Assembly (NCBI GenBank): GCA_018242765.1
Contig: JAFEBH010000023.1
Span: 42,834 to 106,833 of the forward strand
Length of the DNA: 64,000 nucleotides
Origin: Nitrospira sp.
Lineage (GTDB): Bacteria; Nitrospirota; Nitrospiria; Nitrospirales; Nitrospiraceae
Direction: 5' to 3'
The notes beneath the pieces were generated by a model, which saw only the letters and a list, made by a program, of their open reading frames with translations, searched no databases and was not told where the DNA came from. The position numbers and the translations under genes were made by a program. Shown piece after piece: positions 12,401 through 20,854 of the stretch (its first letter is position 1; each line of letters begins with the position of its first letter).

Positions 12401-14274
12401 TAGGCCAGATGCTCGGCAAGTCCGCGGTCGTCCAGATTATCTTCGCGACCGGCTTCATTGAGAATCGGTTCGATTGGCATGAGTCGTGGTCGGGAAGTCT
12501 CGTCGATCTGCGTGATCGCTTCCTGCAGCCTGGCGAGATAATTCTGCGATATGAGCACGATCGGCGAACGACTCAGCTTCAGAATGTGCGTCAGACGCGA
12601 CACCGGATGGTGCGGATCAAGCGGCACATAGGCGCCGCCTGCTTTAAACACTCCCAGCATCATCGTCAACAGATCAATACTGCGATCATCCAGCAGCGCC
12701 ACAACAGTATCCGGCTGTACCCCCGCTTCGGCCAGTGCATGCGCGACGCGATTGGCCCGTCGATTCAACTCACGATACGTTGTCTTTTCTTCGAGGCATT
12801 CAACTGCCACCGCACCCGGCGTCTTCTCGACCTGTTCTTCGAACAGACGCGAAAAGCTTTCGGACCGTTCCTCGTCGGCGGCCTCCGTCTTTGGATTCCA
12901 TTCGGTCAACAATTGCCGCCGTTCGTCCTGCTTGAGCGGAGAGAGCTCAGCGAGCCGAGCTGTCGGCCGTTCAGCCATCGCTTCGAGCAGCGTCCTGAAA
13001 TGCCTGATCATGCGACCGGTCGTGTCGGCGTCGAATAGCCGCTTGTCGTATGAGATTTTGAGTCCCAATTCACGTCCGGGCCATCCCATGACGGTGAGCG
13101 GATAATTCGTGTGGACTCGGTACTGCTCCTCTTCGCCCTTGAAAATGATTCGCCCTTCGCAGAGTTCCCGGTCCACCGGCGCGTTCTCGAAGACGAAGAG
13201 ACTATGGAACAGCGCCTCCCCTCGAGGCACCTCACTCCATCGCTGCATCTGGACGAGCGGCGCATAGTCGTACTGCCGCACGCGCACGTTCTCCGCCAAC
13301 AGATCCTTGAGCCAATCCATCAACGGACGGTCCGGCTGCATGGAGACTCGAAGCGGCACGGTATTGATGAACAGACCGAGGATCGACTCGACACCCGGCA
13401 ATTCGGTAGGACGTCCGGCCACCGTGACGCCGAAGAGAACCTCGCGCTCGCTGCCGTAATAGTTGAGCAACAGCGCCCAAGCCCCTTGGAAGAATGTGTT
13501 TACCGTCAGGTGATGTCGCTGAGCCAGATCCGCCAGTGTCGCCGACATGTCGGCGCTGAGATACAGACAGTGATCCGCTGCGTCTTCATTTTGGTCGGCG
13601 AGGCCTTCTGGCAACCGGTCGTAGGGCAACGGCGTCGGCGTGGGAAAATTTTCGAGGTACCCGCGCCAAAAAGACTCCGCGGCAGTGATGTCCTGCTTCT
13701 GTAACCAGGCGATGTAGTCACGATAGGGACGCGGTTTCTCACGCATGAGTCGTTCGCCCCGCACGAACGCTCCATAGTGACCGAGGAAATCCATCAAGAG
13801 AAGGGAGATGCACCACTCATCGAGGAGAATATGGTGAAAACTGTGCACAAACTGGTACCGGTGGTCCTCAAGTCGGATCAGCCACAGCCGCATGAGCGGC
13901 CCCTTGGCGAAATCGAACCCCTCGCGGAGTTCGGCTTCCAGCTCGGCGTCCAACCGCGCGATCTGCTCGGAACGAGTCTGGCCTCTCCAATCCAGCGATA
14001 CGATCGGCGCGTCCACTCGTTTGTGCACCGCTTGCAGCGGACGCTTTTGGTTCTTCCACACGAAAGAGGTCCGGAGCACGGGATGTCGGTCGAATACCAC
14101 ATCCCACGCGCGCACGAACGCGTCATAATTCAGGTCACCCTCCAGGAGATACCGGTTCTGCATCAGGTAAATCCCGGTGCCGGGATTCATGAGCGTATGA
14201 AACAGCATCCCCTCTTGCATCGGAGAGAGAGGATAGATCGAGTCGATATGGTCGGGTAATGCCGGCTTCGCCAC
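6409..14274 (-). CDS. Non-ribosomal peptide synthetase, C-A-T-C-A-T-E
   Basis: A 2621-residue two-module synthetase that ends in an epimerisation domain. GTG start at 14274 with AGGAG just upstream, 8 bp after the preceding NRPS. C1 (about 10-440) begins YPLSPMQEGMLFH and has HHILLDEW, where the usual HHxxxDG has Glu for Gly. A1 (about 470-990) reads D-I-W-E-L-T-A-D-D with the NAYGPAEC core, which I associate with 2,4-diaminobutyrate. T1 has GGHSL. C2 (about 1095-1530) is LCL type with HHIISDGW. A2 (about 1555-2070) has the same D-I-W-E-L-T-A-D-D code. T2 has GGDSI, the carrier type found before E domains. E (about 2165-2610) shows HHLVIDGVSW, EGHGRE, VGWFTS and FNYLGQ. Two diaminobutyrates, the second made D, are therefore predicted; the aminotransferase at 26110-27516 supplies this monomer. 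Confidence 0.95.
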   Translation of the reverse strand: MAKPALPDHIDSIYPLSPMQEGMLFHTLMNPGTGIYLMQNRYLLEGDLNYDAFVRAWDVVFDRHPVLRTSFVWKNQKRPLQAVHKRVDAPIVSLDWRGQTRSEQIARLDAELEAELREGFDFAKGPLMRLWLIRLEDHRYQFVHSFHHILLDEWCISLLLMDFLGHYGAFVRGERLMREKPRPYRDYIAWLQKQDITAAESFWRGYLENFPTPTPLPYDRLPEGLADQNEDAADHCLYLSADMSATLADLAQRHHLTVNTFFQGAWALLLNYYGSEREVLFGVTVAGRPTELPGVESILGLFINTVPLRVSMQPDRPLMDWLKDLLAENVRVRQYDYAPLVQMQRWSEVPRGEALFHSLFVFENAPVDRELCEGRIIFKGEEEQYRVHTNYPLTVMGWPGRELGLKISYDKRLFDADTTGRMIRHFRTLLEAMAERPTARLAELSPLKQDERRQLLTEWNPKTEAADEERSESFSRLFEEQVEKTPGAVAVECLEEKTTYRELNRRANRVAHALAEAGVQPDTVVALLDDRSIDLLTMMLGVFKAGGAYVPLDPHHPVSRLTHILKLSRSPIVLISQNYLARLQEAITQIDETSRPRLMPIEPILNEAGREDNLDDRGLAEHLAYVIYTSGSTGVPKGAMVTRRGMLNNIRSKVSGLALGPADVIAQTASQCFDISVWQFLTALTCGARTSIVPDETSRDPFRLLAHLERFDITILETVPALLQGLVDAGSESSLAPRLQRLRWVLPTGEALPPPVCRQWLARYPAIPLLNAYGPAECADDVAVHPILKPPATETTHMPIGRPIEGIRLHILNAWLEPVPPGVCGELYVGGIGVGRGYLQDPARTAEVFVPDRFGSEPGARMYRTGDLARYQKNGAIEFVGRIDQQIKLRGFRIELGEIETHLLSSPLVREAAVLLHTDARGEKRLAAYLVGQEDKEPDVAVLRELLQAQLPEYMVPTAFVPLPALPRTPNGKIDRLALATLDLGDQFTRPYTAPRTATEEILTGIWSDVLGVERVGIHDDFFELGGHSLLATQIMSRLRSTFHVELSLRTVFECTSVAALAVAVDRARKEDAAIQAPPLVPVARTGPLPASFAQQRLWFLAQLEPESPFYNLPAGFRLRGKLDVDLLTAGLNQVIARQEALRTVFQETDGQPTQVVLSSLTIDIPVIDLRDIPAGEQPTELIKQTEEEAQRIFDLTRGPLIRARVWRIADEECVLLMTLHHIISDGWAMDVLIRELVMFYQAGLTGQQAALPPLPMQYADYAVWQRDWMQGAVLETQLAYWKDHLGDAPAALELPTDRPRPVVQTYRGACCEFVVSGDLLQQITGFSRRHGLTLYMTLLTAFTALLHHYSGRTSILIGSPVANRLRIEVEEIIGLFVNTLVLRTDIPDNPRWIELLDRVRKEVLGAQTHQDLPFEHLVDALQPERNLSHSPLFQVMFTLQTPAEQFMETPGLRVDNMEIDPGTALFDLSLDMVVEPDRLSGSFEYNTDLFDESTVTRYADGLLKILASMVAKPEGRLHDTPPVTDRERHLQLIDWNDVPSPDLTPDYVTRFAAQVERTPESTAVVCREQSWTYQELHRRASNTATALAAAGVGPDSVVAVLGERSPELLLMILGVLEAGGAYLPLDPHHPHQRMAQITELSRPLVLLVTREWEARAADLLNELSADRKPRVLIIEEVMDQDIALSGLRPSRPARRLAYLIYTSGSTGAPKGVMVEQDGMLNNMLSKLDSLQMTADDVVAQTASQCFDISVWQFLAALLCGATVHIVPDDVAHDPTALLHHVDEAGITIVELVPAVLQGLLAADDGAPVLAKVRWVLPTGEALPSALCRRWFLRYPAIPLMNAYGPAECSDDVATHVMYASPDDADRPVPIGRPVPGFRLYILNHHLTPVPIGTVGELCIGGVGVGRGYLRDPERTAAVFVPDPLGSDAGARLYRTGDLARYRTDGTIEFVGRADHQVKIRGYRIEPGEIEARLLEQQGVLEAVVMAREDQPGQRRLVAYVTPDAPETLDVQDMRRRLQDALPEYMIPSSFVVLNALPRSANGKIDRRALPVPDLAGQAERTYTPPVTPAEAALTKIWEEVLGLPQVGTQENFFELGGDSIVSLQVIARAKQAGLLLSPRQMFQHQTVSELAAVAGRDAVVVLEAEQGAVTGEAALTPIQCAFFELALANPHHWNQSVLLEAKEPLVESALETAVAALITHHDVLRLRFTQTNDGWRQSHAPIPPGPFVRRVNVAMLSDSERRASFDAETTRWQGSLNISEGPLIQVVWFEMGKNVPDCLLIVVHHLVIDGVSWRILLEDLQTAYRQAVENRPIQLPPKTTSFRQWTERLRRYAEAEVMKDPSFNVWLTEQEEGSVLLPVDDPGGSHREAAAETLTMSLDEGDTQALLHQVSAAYGTQINDVLLTALAQTLGRWTGLDRVTIDLEGHGREDLFPELDVSRTVGWFTSVFPVTLDVIRSESPGEGLKTVKEQLRRIPGRGIGYGIVRYLTKHGFDAAKVSPARRVPVAFNYLGQLDAVATDESAFVLSTESVGKEHDPRNPMEYELDINASVVNGRLEVMWTYSRERYRPGTITSLATGYLKDLQTVIAHCLSGDAGGYTPSDFPNVELEQDALDAILEQIN

Positions 14275-14282
14275 TGGGTCTC

Positions 14283-17200
14283 CTATTTCAATTCTTCCAG
14301 CAAATTGCTCATGTCTTCGTCGGACAGCTCAATGCCCACGAGCCCGCCGGTCTCCGTCTTATTTGCCTGTGTCTCTTCTTCGGCGGTCATTGCTATCGGC
14401 ACCGCCACCGCAACGGCGGCGGCCACTGTCGGATGCTCGAACAATTGTTTGGGAGTCAATTTCAAGCCGCGTTGATGGGCACGAGCCAGCACTTGCAGCG
14501 TGTTGATTGAATCGCCGCCGAGCTCGAAAAAATTGTCGAGCCGACCCACGCGCGGCTGCCCCAGCACCTCGGCCCAGATGGAGGCCAAGATCTGCTCGGA
14601 CTCGGTGACCGGCTCCTCATCGCGCCGCGTCAATCGCGCCTGCAGATCAGGCATCGGCAACGCCTTGCGATCCACCTTGCCGTTGGGCGTCAATGGCATG
14701 GCTTCCAGCGCCAGCACGAGGCTCGGAACGTACGCTTCCGGTAGCTGCGCCCCCACCCATTGTCGGATAATTTCTTCTGTCGCCTCATGACCCGCTCGGG
14801 GCACGACATAACCGACCAAGCGTTTGCTTCCCGCCGCCGTCTCCTGGGCCACGACGACTGCCTCATGCACGGCTGGATGGTGGAGCAGGCAGCTTTCGAT
14901 CTCTCCCAACTCGATCCGTACTCCTCGAATCTTTACTTGATGATCCAATCGACCCAGATACTCGATCGCGCCGTCCGGCCGATAGCTTGCAAGATCACCC
15001 GTTCGGTACAGGCGCCGTCCGGGCTCCGCGCTGAACGGATCCGGAACAAATTTCTCTGCGCTCAGTGCCGGTCGCCGGTGATAGCCACGCGCCACATTCA
15101 GGCCGCCGATATACAGCTCCCCCGGCACCCCCACGGGCACCGGCTCACCCCGTTGGTCCAACAGGTAGATCTGCGTGTTGGCGATCGGTCGTCCGATCGG
15201 GACTGGCTCGGCCGGCGCTGTCGGATCGCACGACCACAGCGTGACATCGATCGCCGCTTCCGTCGGCCCGTAGAGGTTGTGCAGCTCGACCCCCGGCAGT
15301 TTCACCCAACATTGCCGTTGTACCGATTCACCCAGCGCTTCACCGCTGCAGATCACCCGCCGCAATGTCTCGGCACAGGCCTCCACCCCTGGTGTTTCCA
15401 GAAAGGCCTGCAGCATGGGCGGCACGAAGTGCAGCGTCGTAATTCCCTGCCGGATGATCCGTTCTTTGAGTCGCAGTCCGTCTTTGTGTTCATCAGGCCG
15501 GGCCAACACCAATTCCGCTCCGGTCATCAAAGGCCAGAAAAACTCCCATACCGACACGTCGAAACTGAACGGCGTCTTCTGCAGTACACGGTCTGCCGAT
15601 GCCAGGCCGAAATATTCCTGCATCCACTGCAGCCGATTGAGCAGCCCTCCATGCGTATTGCCCGCCCCTTTTGGCTGTCCGGTGGAGCCGGACGTATAAA
15701 TCATGTAGGCCAGATGTTCGCACTGCACCGGCGTGGGCGGGAGACAGGCCGTTTCTGATTCCTGTGGAGCAGCGGCGGACAGTTCAAGGCACAGGCCGGC
15801 GAACGGCGGCAGCTTCCCTCGCAGACCCGTCTGCGTCAACAACACCGCCGGCGCCGCATCAGCCAGCATATAAGCGATTCGATCGGTCGGATAACTTGGG
15901 TCGATCGGCACATATGCTCCACCTGCCTGCCAAATACCCAGAAGACCGATGACTAATTCCAACGAACGCTCCGCGCAAATTCCCACCAGCACATCGGGAC
16001 CGACACCCTGCCGTCGCAACTCAGTCGCCAATGCCATGCTCCGTCGCCACAGCGCTTCGTAGCTCAAGGTTTGTTCGTCCAACCGCACAGCCGGCGCGGC
16101 CGGCGTGCGCATGACGGATTGGTAGATCAGCTCCGGTACCATCGCGCTCGTGGGATAATCCCGCTTCGTTGCGTTCCACTCTTCCACCACCTGTCGCCGT
16201 GCGTCCGCTCCCAGCAATCCAATCGCGCCCAGGCGAGTGACCGGCTGGGCAACCAATTGGCCTAACACCACGTCCAGATGTTCCGCTATGCGTTGCACTC
16301 GCTCTGGAGAAAAACGCTTCTTTTGATAGGACATGAGAAAACAGAGTGATTCGCCGGGCACGACGTTAACGGTCAAGGGATAATTGGTCTGCCCCTCCAA
16401 ATAGACATCGTGAGCGGTCAAACCGGCACCGCCGTCGTCCAGCGTTTGATCGGTCGGATGGTTATCGAAAACGAGGAGGCTGTCGAACAACTGACTGCCG
16501 CGCGGCAGTTGACTCCAACTCTGAATCTGCGCGAGCGATGAATGCTCATACTGGCGCAGCTCTGCGTTCTGCTGCAGCAATCCTCGCAGCCAAGTCTGAG
16601 GAACGGCATCAGGCGTCACGGAGACCCGCAGCGGCAACGTGTTGATAAAGAGCCCGAGCATCGTCTCGATGCCTGGGACATCCGCGGACCGCCCCGATAC
16701 CGTCGTGCCGAATAGCACCTCTTCTTCGCCGCTGTAATGGCTCAGCAGCAATGCCCACGCTCCCTGCACGAGCGTATTGACCGTGATACGTTCCTTGGAG
16801 GCATGGGCCTGAAGGGCCGATGTCCTGGCGGCCGATATCATCAATCGGTGCATCCCGTAGCCGGCATCCAACTGGACACCCTCCGAAGAGCGATCCGTCG
16901 GAAGCGGAGTAGGCGACGTAATGCCCACCAGGGTCTTACGCCAGTATTGCTCGGTAGCGCTCTGGTCTTGAGAGAGAATCCACTCGACGTAGTCACGATA
17001 AGGCTGCGACGGCAGCCTGTCGGGATCCGAGCCGCCTTTGAAAAAGGCATAGCAGGCGAATAGATCGCTCAGAATAATGGGGAGGCACCAGCCGTCGAGC
17101 ACGATGTGATGATGTGTCCAAACCAGATAGCGTGCGTCATTTGCAACGCGGATCAAGGCAAGACGCATGAGCGGCGGTCGCGTGAGATCGAAGTCCGTCA

Positions 17201-20200
17201 GTCTATCGTTCCTAAGAAATTCAGTTAGCCGTTCGCGCTGTCGTGATTCGGACACATCGCGCCAATCCAGCTCGATGATGGGCGGCGCCTCGCCAGGCAA
17301 GAGGATCTGCACAGGCCTGTCGAGTTCCTGCCACATGAACGCCGTGCGGAGCGGCGTCGAACACGCGATTACCATACGCCACGCATCCAAGAATGCGGCA
17401 TGGTCCAGGTCACCGCAGAGAAGACAGCTCAGCTGTTCAATGTAGACACCCGATTGCGGTTCGAACAGGCTGTGGAACAGAAATCCCTGTTGCAGAGGCG
17501 TGAGCGGATAGACGTCTTCGGCTCCCGGATATACTCGCCGCACCGCCTCAAGCAAGGCAGGATCCATCGGATTCTGAGTTCGGGCTCCACGTTTCGAGTC
17601 CGGCTCGATCTCTTCAGTCCTGTCACCTGCGGCTCCAGCCAATTCGGCGATCGTCTGATGTTGGAACAAATGCCGTGGTGTGAGCGGCAAACCTTGCGCC
17701 TTCGCCCGGGAAATAATTTGTAAGCTGAGGATAGAATCTCCACCCAACTCAAAAAAATTGTCGTGGACGCCGACACGCTCCAACCCCAGCACCTCGGCCC
17801 AGACCTTCGCCAGCTGCGCTTCAGTCGGGGTGCGGGGCGCCGTCCATACCTTTGTCGCCGCCTGTTCCGGCTTGGGCAAGGCCTGCCGGTCGATCTTGCC
17901 GTTGACGTTGCGCGGCAAGACTTGGAGTTGTACGATCACTGAGGGAACCATCGGCTCCGGCAATTGCTCACGCAACAGCCGGATGAGAACATCCGAATCG
18001 CACGACGCACCGTCGCGAGCTGCCACATAGGCCACCAACCGTTTCTGCCCCGGATGGTCCTGGCGCACGACAGCCACCGCTTCGCGAACGTCTGGACTCG
18101 ACAACAGACGCGATTCAATTTCACCCAACTCGATGCGCACGCCACGGATTTTGACTTGATGATCCAAGCGGCCGAGAAACTCCATCGTCCCGTCCGGACG
18201 ATGACGGACGCGGTCGCCGGTCCGATAGAGTCGCGCCCCCGGTTCATCGGAAAATGGGTCAGGCACGAATGCCTCAGCTGTCTTGGCTGGATCGTGGAGG
18301 TAGCCGCGACCGACGCCGGCTCCGGCTATGCACAGTTCGCCGGCCGCACCAATCGGCACTGGTTCCACGCAGCCGTCTACGACATAGCCTCGAAGGTTGG
18401 CGATGGGCTTGCCGATCGAAGCATGAGCATGGATTTCTTCCGGCGGGGTGGTCATTGTCGCCATGACCACATCGTCGGCGCATTCCGCCGGGCCGTAGGC
18501 ATTGACCAGAGGCACCTGCCGGTATCGCTCGAACCATCGGGTGATCAAGGCAGGTGGCAGTGTTTCACCGGTAGGCAACAGCCATCGCAGCTGTGATAGC
18601 GTCGGCGCGTCGGCTCCTGTCGCAGCGGCGCTGTCGAGCATGCCTTGCAGCAGAGCCGGCACTGTTTCGAGTACGGTCACTTTCTGGGCTTCGGCATAAC
18701 GAAGCAATTGCTCAGGATCGCGGGCCACTTCGTCGGGCACGATGAGGATGCGGGCACCGCAAAGAAGCGCGGCCGTGAGCTGCCAGACCGAAATATCGAA
18801 TCCCTGGGAGGCGGTTTGCGCGACGATATCCGTCGGTCCAAGCCGGAGCATGGCAATCTTGCTCCGAAGATGATTGACCAGACCTCGCTCCGTCACCATC
18901 GCTCCCTTCGGGACACCGGTTGAACCGCTCGTATAGATCACATAGGCGAGCTTGGCGGGCGGCCAAGTGGTTCGATCCTGAGACAGAGCCGGCTCCTCGG
19001 AAAGACAGGCTTCTACTGTGAGCACTCTAGGTCGGGAGATTTTCGGCAGTTGGGCGATCGTGTCCCTCGCCTTGAATACCCACGTTTCCGTCGTCAGTAC
19101 GATAGAAGCTCGGCTCGCTTCGAGAATAGACATCCACCGTGATGGGGGATGTCCAGGGTCGAGCGGTAGATACACTCCTCCGCATTTCCACAGACCGATC
19201 ATCCCTGCTACGTAGTCGATGCTCCGCTCGCCGAGGACGGCTACGACAGTCTCACAGCTGGCACCGGCGAGGGAAAGGGTGCGAGCGATCCGGTCGGCGC
19301 GAGCGTTTAAGTCCTGATAACTGACCACCTCACCATTACAGGCGATCGCGACGGCCTCCGGCGATCGCGCTGCCTGCGCTTCGAACAGACTCGCCACCTG
19401 ACCGTCTGCGACATCCGGTACCGCCGTGTCATTCCACTCGATTAGAATCTTCCGCCGCTCCGCCTCCGTCAGCATTGGAAGTTCGCTCAGACGAGCCTGC
19501 GGCGTGTCAACAATACTTTCCAGGAGTCTCTGCAGATGCATCGCCATCCTGCCGACTGTTTCTCGATCAAAGAGATCCTGGTTGTACTCGAACGCGCAAT
19601 CCAACCCGGTCTCGTCTTCCGTCATGTCGAGCGATAGATCGAACTTGGCCCCCCCCGCGTCCAACTCCATCGCGCTGACGTCCAGCGAAGTGACGGCTAT
19701 TGTCCTAGCGAGGGATGTCTGCAGCGCAAACATCACCTGGAACAGCGGCGTATGGCTGAGCGCGCGGACCGGCTGAAGAGCGTCCACCAGTTGCTCGAAC
19801 GGCAAATCTTGATGGGCCTGGGCGCCCAGGACCGTTTCCTGTACGCGCGCCAGCAGATCGATGAATGTCGGATTGCCTGATAGGTCAGCCCGGAGGACGA
19901 GCGTATTGGCGAAGAAGCCGATCAACGACTCCGTTTCGCGCTTGGGTCGGTTCGCAACCGGCGTACCGAGGCAAAAATCCTCGAGACCGCTGTACCGCAT
20001 GAGAAGCACTTGAAACGCGGCCGCGAGCGTCATGTACAGCGTCGCGCCCTGTTTGCGGCTCAACGCGTGCAGCCGATCGGTCACATCGCCCGACACCGCA
20101 AAATGAAAGCGCGCGCCACGGTCGCTCTGAATGGTCTGGCGCGGACGATCCGTTGGCAAGTCGAGAACCGGCAGTCTCCCCTTCAATTTCTCTTTCCAAT

Positions 20201-20852
20201 AGGCCAGCCGTTCTTCAATCACTGATCCTTGCAGCCATCCGCGCTGCCAGACCGCGTAATCCGCGTATTGAATCGGCAACGGAAGCAGCGGCGACGGCAA
20301 GCCCGTATCGAACGCTTCATAAAGGGTCACGAATTCTTCTGCGAGAATCTGCGATGACCACCCGTCACAGACGATATGATGCAGCGTGAGGACCAACACA
20401 TGCTCCAGTGGTGCCAGCTTGAGCAAACGCACCCGCATCAAGGGGCCGATGCGCAGGTCAAACGGCCGATGCGCCTCAACCCGCGCAGCCTCGGCCGCCA
20501 AAACCTCTCGCTCTGACGCCGACTCGAGGCTGAAGTCCACCACCGGGACATTCATCGGACAATCCTCGACGATCACTTGCACCAACTCCCTATCTACTTC
20601 ATCGAACGTGGTACGGAGGATCTCATGTCGCCGGACGATTTCATTGAGACTCCAGACCGTGGCTTCCCGGTTGAGCGGGCCCCGCAGTCGTACCGCCAGC
20701 GCCGTGTTGTATGAGGCGCTGTCCGGTTCCAGCTGGGAAAGGAACCACAGTCGCTGCTGCGCGAAGCTCGCGGGAAAGACGTCCGCGTTCGATGAAGTCG
20801 CAGACGGCGTCGTGGCGCCTGTGATGAATGCGTCGGACTGTATTGGTTTCAC
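14283..20852 (-). CDS. Non-ribosomal peptide synthetase, C-A-T-C-A-T
   Basis: A 2189-residue two-module synthetase. GTG start at 20852, 2 bp after the hydroxylase stop. C1 is LCL type (SFAQQRLWFLSQLEPDS, HHIVCDGWS). A1 has FDISVWQ and NAYGPAECADD, giving D-I-W-E-L-T-A-D-D, diaminobutyrate by hand alignment to GrsA. T1 has GGDSI. C2 begins YPLTPLQQGFLFH and carries HHIVLDGW. A2 has FDVSVWE, VICSGEA and NLYGPTEAAID, giving D-V-W-H-I-S-L-I-D, a serine code. T2 has GGDSI. A 40-residue acidic tail ends in EDMSNLLEELK, which resembles a C-terminal docking segment for the next protein (inference). No E domain follows either GGDSI carrier. If the line is collinear this protein acts directly after the PKS module. 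Confidence 0.95.
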   Translation of the reverse strand: MKPIQSDAFITGATTPSATSSNADVFPASFAQQRLWFLSQLEPDSASYNTALAVRLRGPLNREATVWSLNEIVRRHEILRTTFDEVDRELVQVIVEDCPMNVPVVDFSLESASEREVLAAEAARVEAHRPFDLRIGPLMRVRLLKLAPLEHVLVLTLHHIVCDGWSSQILAEEFVTLYEAFDTGLPSPLLPLPIQYADYAVWQRGWLQGSVIEERLAYWKEKLKGRLPVLDLPTDRPRQTIQSDRGARFHFAVSGDVTDRLHALSRKQGATLYMTLAAAFQVLLMRYSGLEDFCLGTPVANRPKRETESLIGFFANTLVLRADLSGNPTFIDLLARVQETVLGAQAHQDLPFEQLVDALQPVRALSHTPLFQVMFALQTSLARTIAVTSLDVSAMELDAGGAKFDLSLDMTEDETGLDCAFEYNQDLFDRETVGRMAMHLQRLLESIVDTPQARLSELPMLTEAERRKILIEWNDTAVPDVADGQVASLFEAQAARSPEAVAIACNGEVVSYQDLNARADRIARTLSLAGASCETVVAVLGERSIDYVAGMIGLWKCGGVYLPLDPGHPPSRWMSILEASRASIVLTTETWVFKARDTIAQLPKISRPRVLTVEACLSEEPALSQDRTTWPPAKLAYVIYTSGSTGVPKGAMVTERGLVNHLRSKIAMLRLGPTDIVAQTASQGFDISVWQLTAALLCGARILIVPDEVARDPEQLLRYAEAQKVTVLETVPALLQGMLDSAAATGADAPTLSQLRWLLPTGETLPPALITRWFERYRQVPLVNAYGPAECADDVVMATMTTPPEEIHAHASIGKPIANLRGYVVDGCVEPVPIGAAGELCIAGAGVGRGYLHDPAKTAEAFVPDPFSDEPGARLYRTGDRVRHRPDGTMEFLGRLDHQVKIRGVRIELGEIESRLLSSPDVREAVAVVRQDHPGQKRLVAYVAARDGASCDSDVLIRLLREQLPEPMVPSVIVQLQVLPRNVNGKIDRQALPKPEQAATKVWTAPRTPTEAQLAKVWAEVLGLERVGVHDNFFELGGDSILSLQIISRAKAQGLPLTPRHLFQHQTIAELAGAAGDRTEEIEPDSKRGARTQNPMDPALLEAVRRVYPGAEDVYPLTPLQQGFLFHSLFEPQSGVYIEQLSCLLCGDLDHAAFLDAWRMVIACSTPLRTAFMWQELDRPVQILLPGEAPPIIELDWRDVSESRQRERLTEFLRNDRLTDFDLTRPPLMRLALIRVANDARYLVWTHHHIVLDGWCLPIILSDLFACYAFFKGGSDPDRLPSQPYRDYVEWILSQDQSATEQYWRKTLVGITSPTPLPTDRSSEGVQLDAGYGMHRLMISAARTSALQAHASKERITVNTLVQGAWALLLSHYSGEEEVLFGTTVSGRSADVPGIETMLGLFINTLPLRVSVTPDAVPQTWLRGLLQQNAELRQYEHSSLAQIQSWSQLPRGSQLFDSLLVFDNHPTDQTLDDGGAGLTAHDVYLEGQTNYPLTVNVVPGESLCFLMSYQKKRFSPERVQRIAEHLDVVLGQLVAQPVTRLGAIGLLGADARRQVVEEWNATKRDYPTSAMVPELIYQSVMRTPAAPAVRLDEQTLSYEALWRRSMALATELRRQGVGPDVLVGICAERSLELVIGLLGIWQAGGAYVPIDPSYPTDRIAYMLADAAPAVLLTQTGLRGKLPPFAGLCLELSAAAPQESETACLPPTPVQCEHLAYMIYTSGSTGQPKGAGNTHGGLLNRLQWMQEYFGLASADRVLQKTPFSFDVSVWEFFWPLMTGAELVLARPDEHKDGLRLKERIIRQGITTLHFVPPMLQAFLETPGVEACAETLRRVICSGEALGESVQRQCWVKLPGVELHNLYGPTEAAIDVTLWSCDPTAPAEPVPIGRPIANTQIYLLDQRGEPVPVGVPGELYIGGLNVARGYHRRPALSAEKFVPDPFSAEPGRRLYRTGDLASYRPDGAIEYLGRLDHQVKIRGVRIELGEIESCLLHHPAVHEAVVVAQETAAGSKRLVGYVVPRAGHEATEEIIRQWVGAQLPEAYVPSLVLALEAMPLTPNGKVDRKALPMPDLQARLTRRDEEPVTESEQILASIWAEVLGQPRVGRLDNFFELGGDSINTLQVLARAHQRGLKLTPKQLFEHPTVAAAVAVAVPIAMTAEEETQANKTETGGLVGIELSDEDMSNLLEELK

Positions 20853-20854
20853 CG

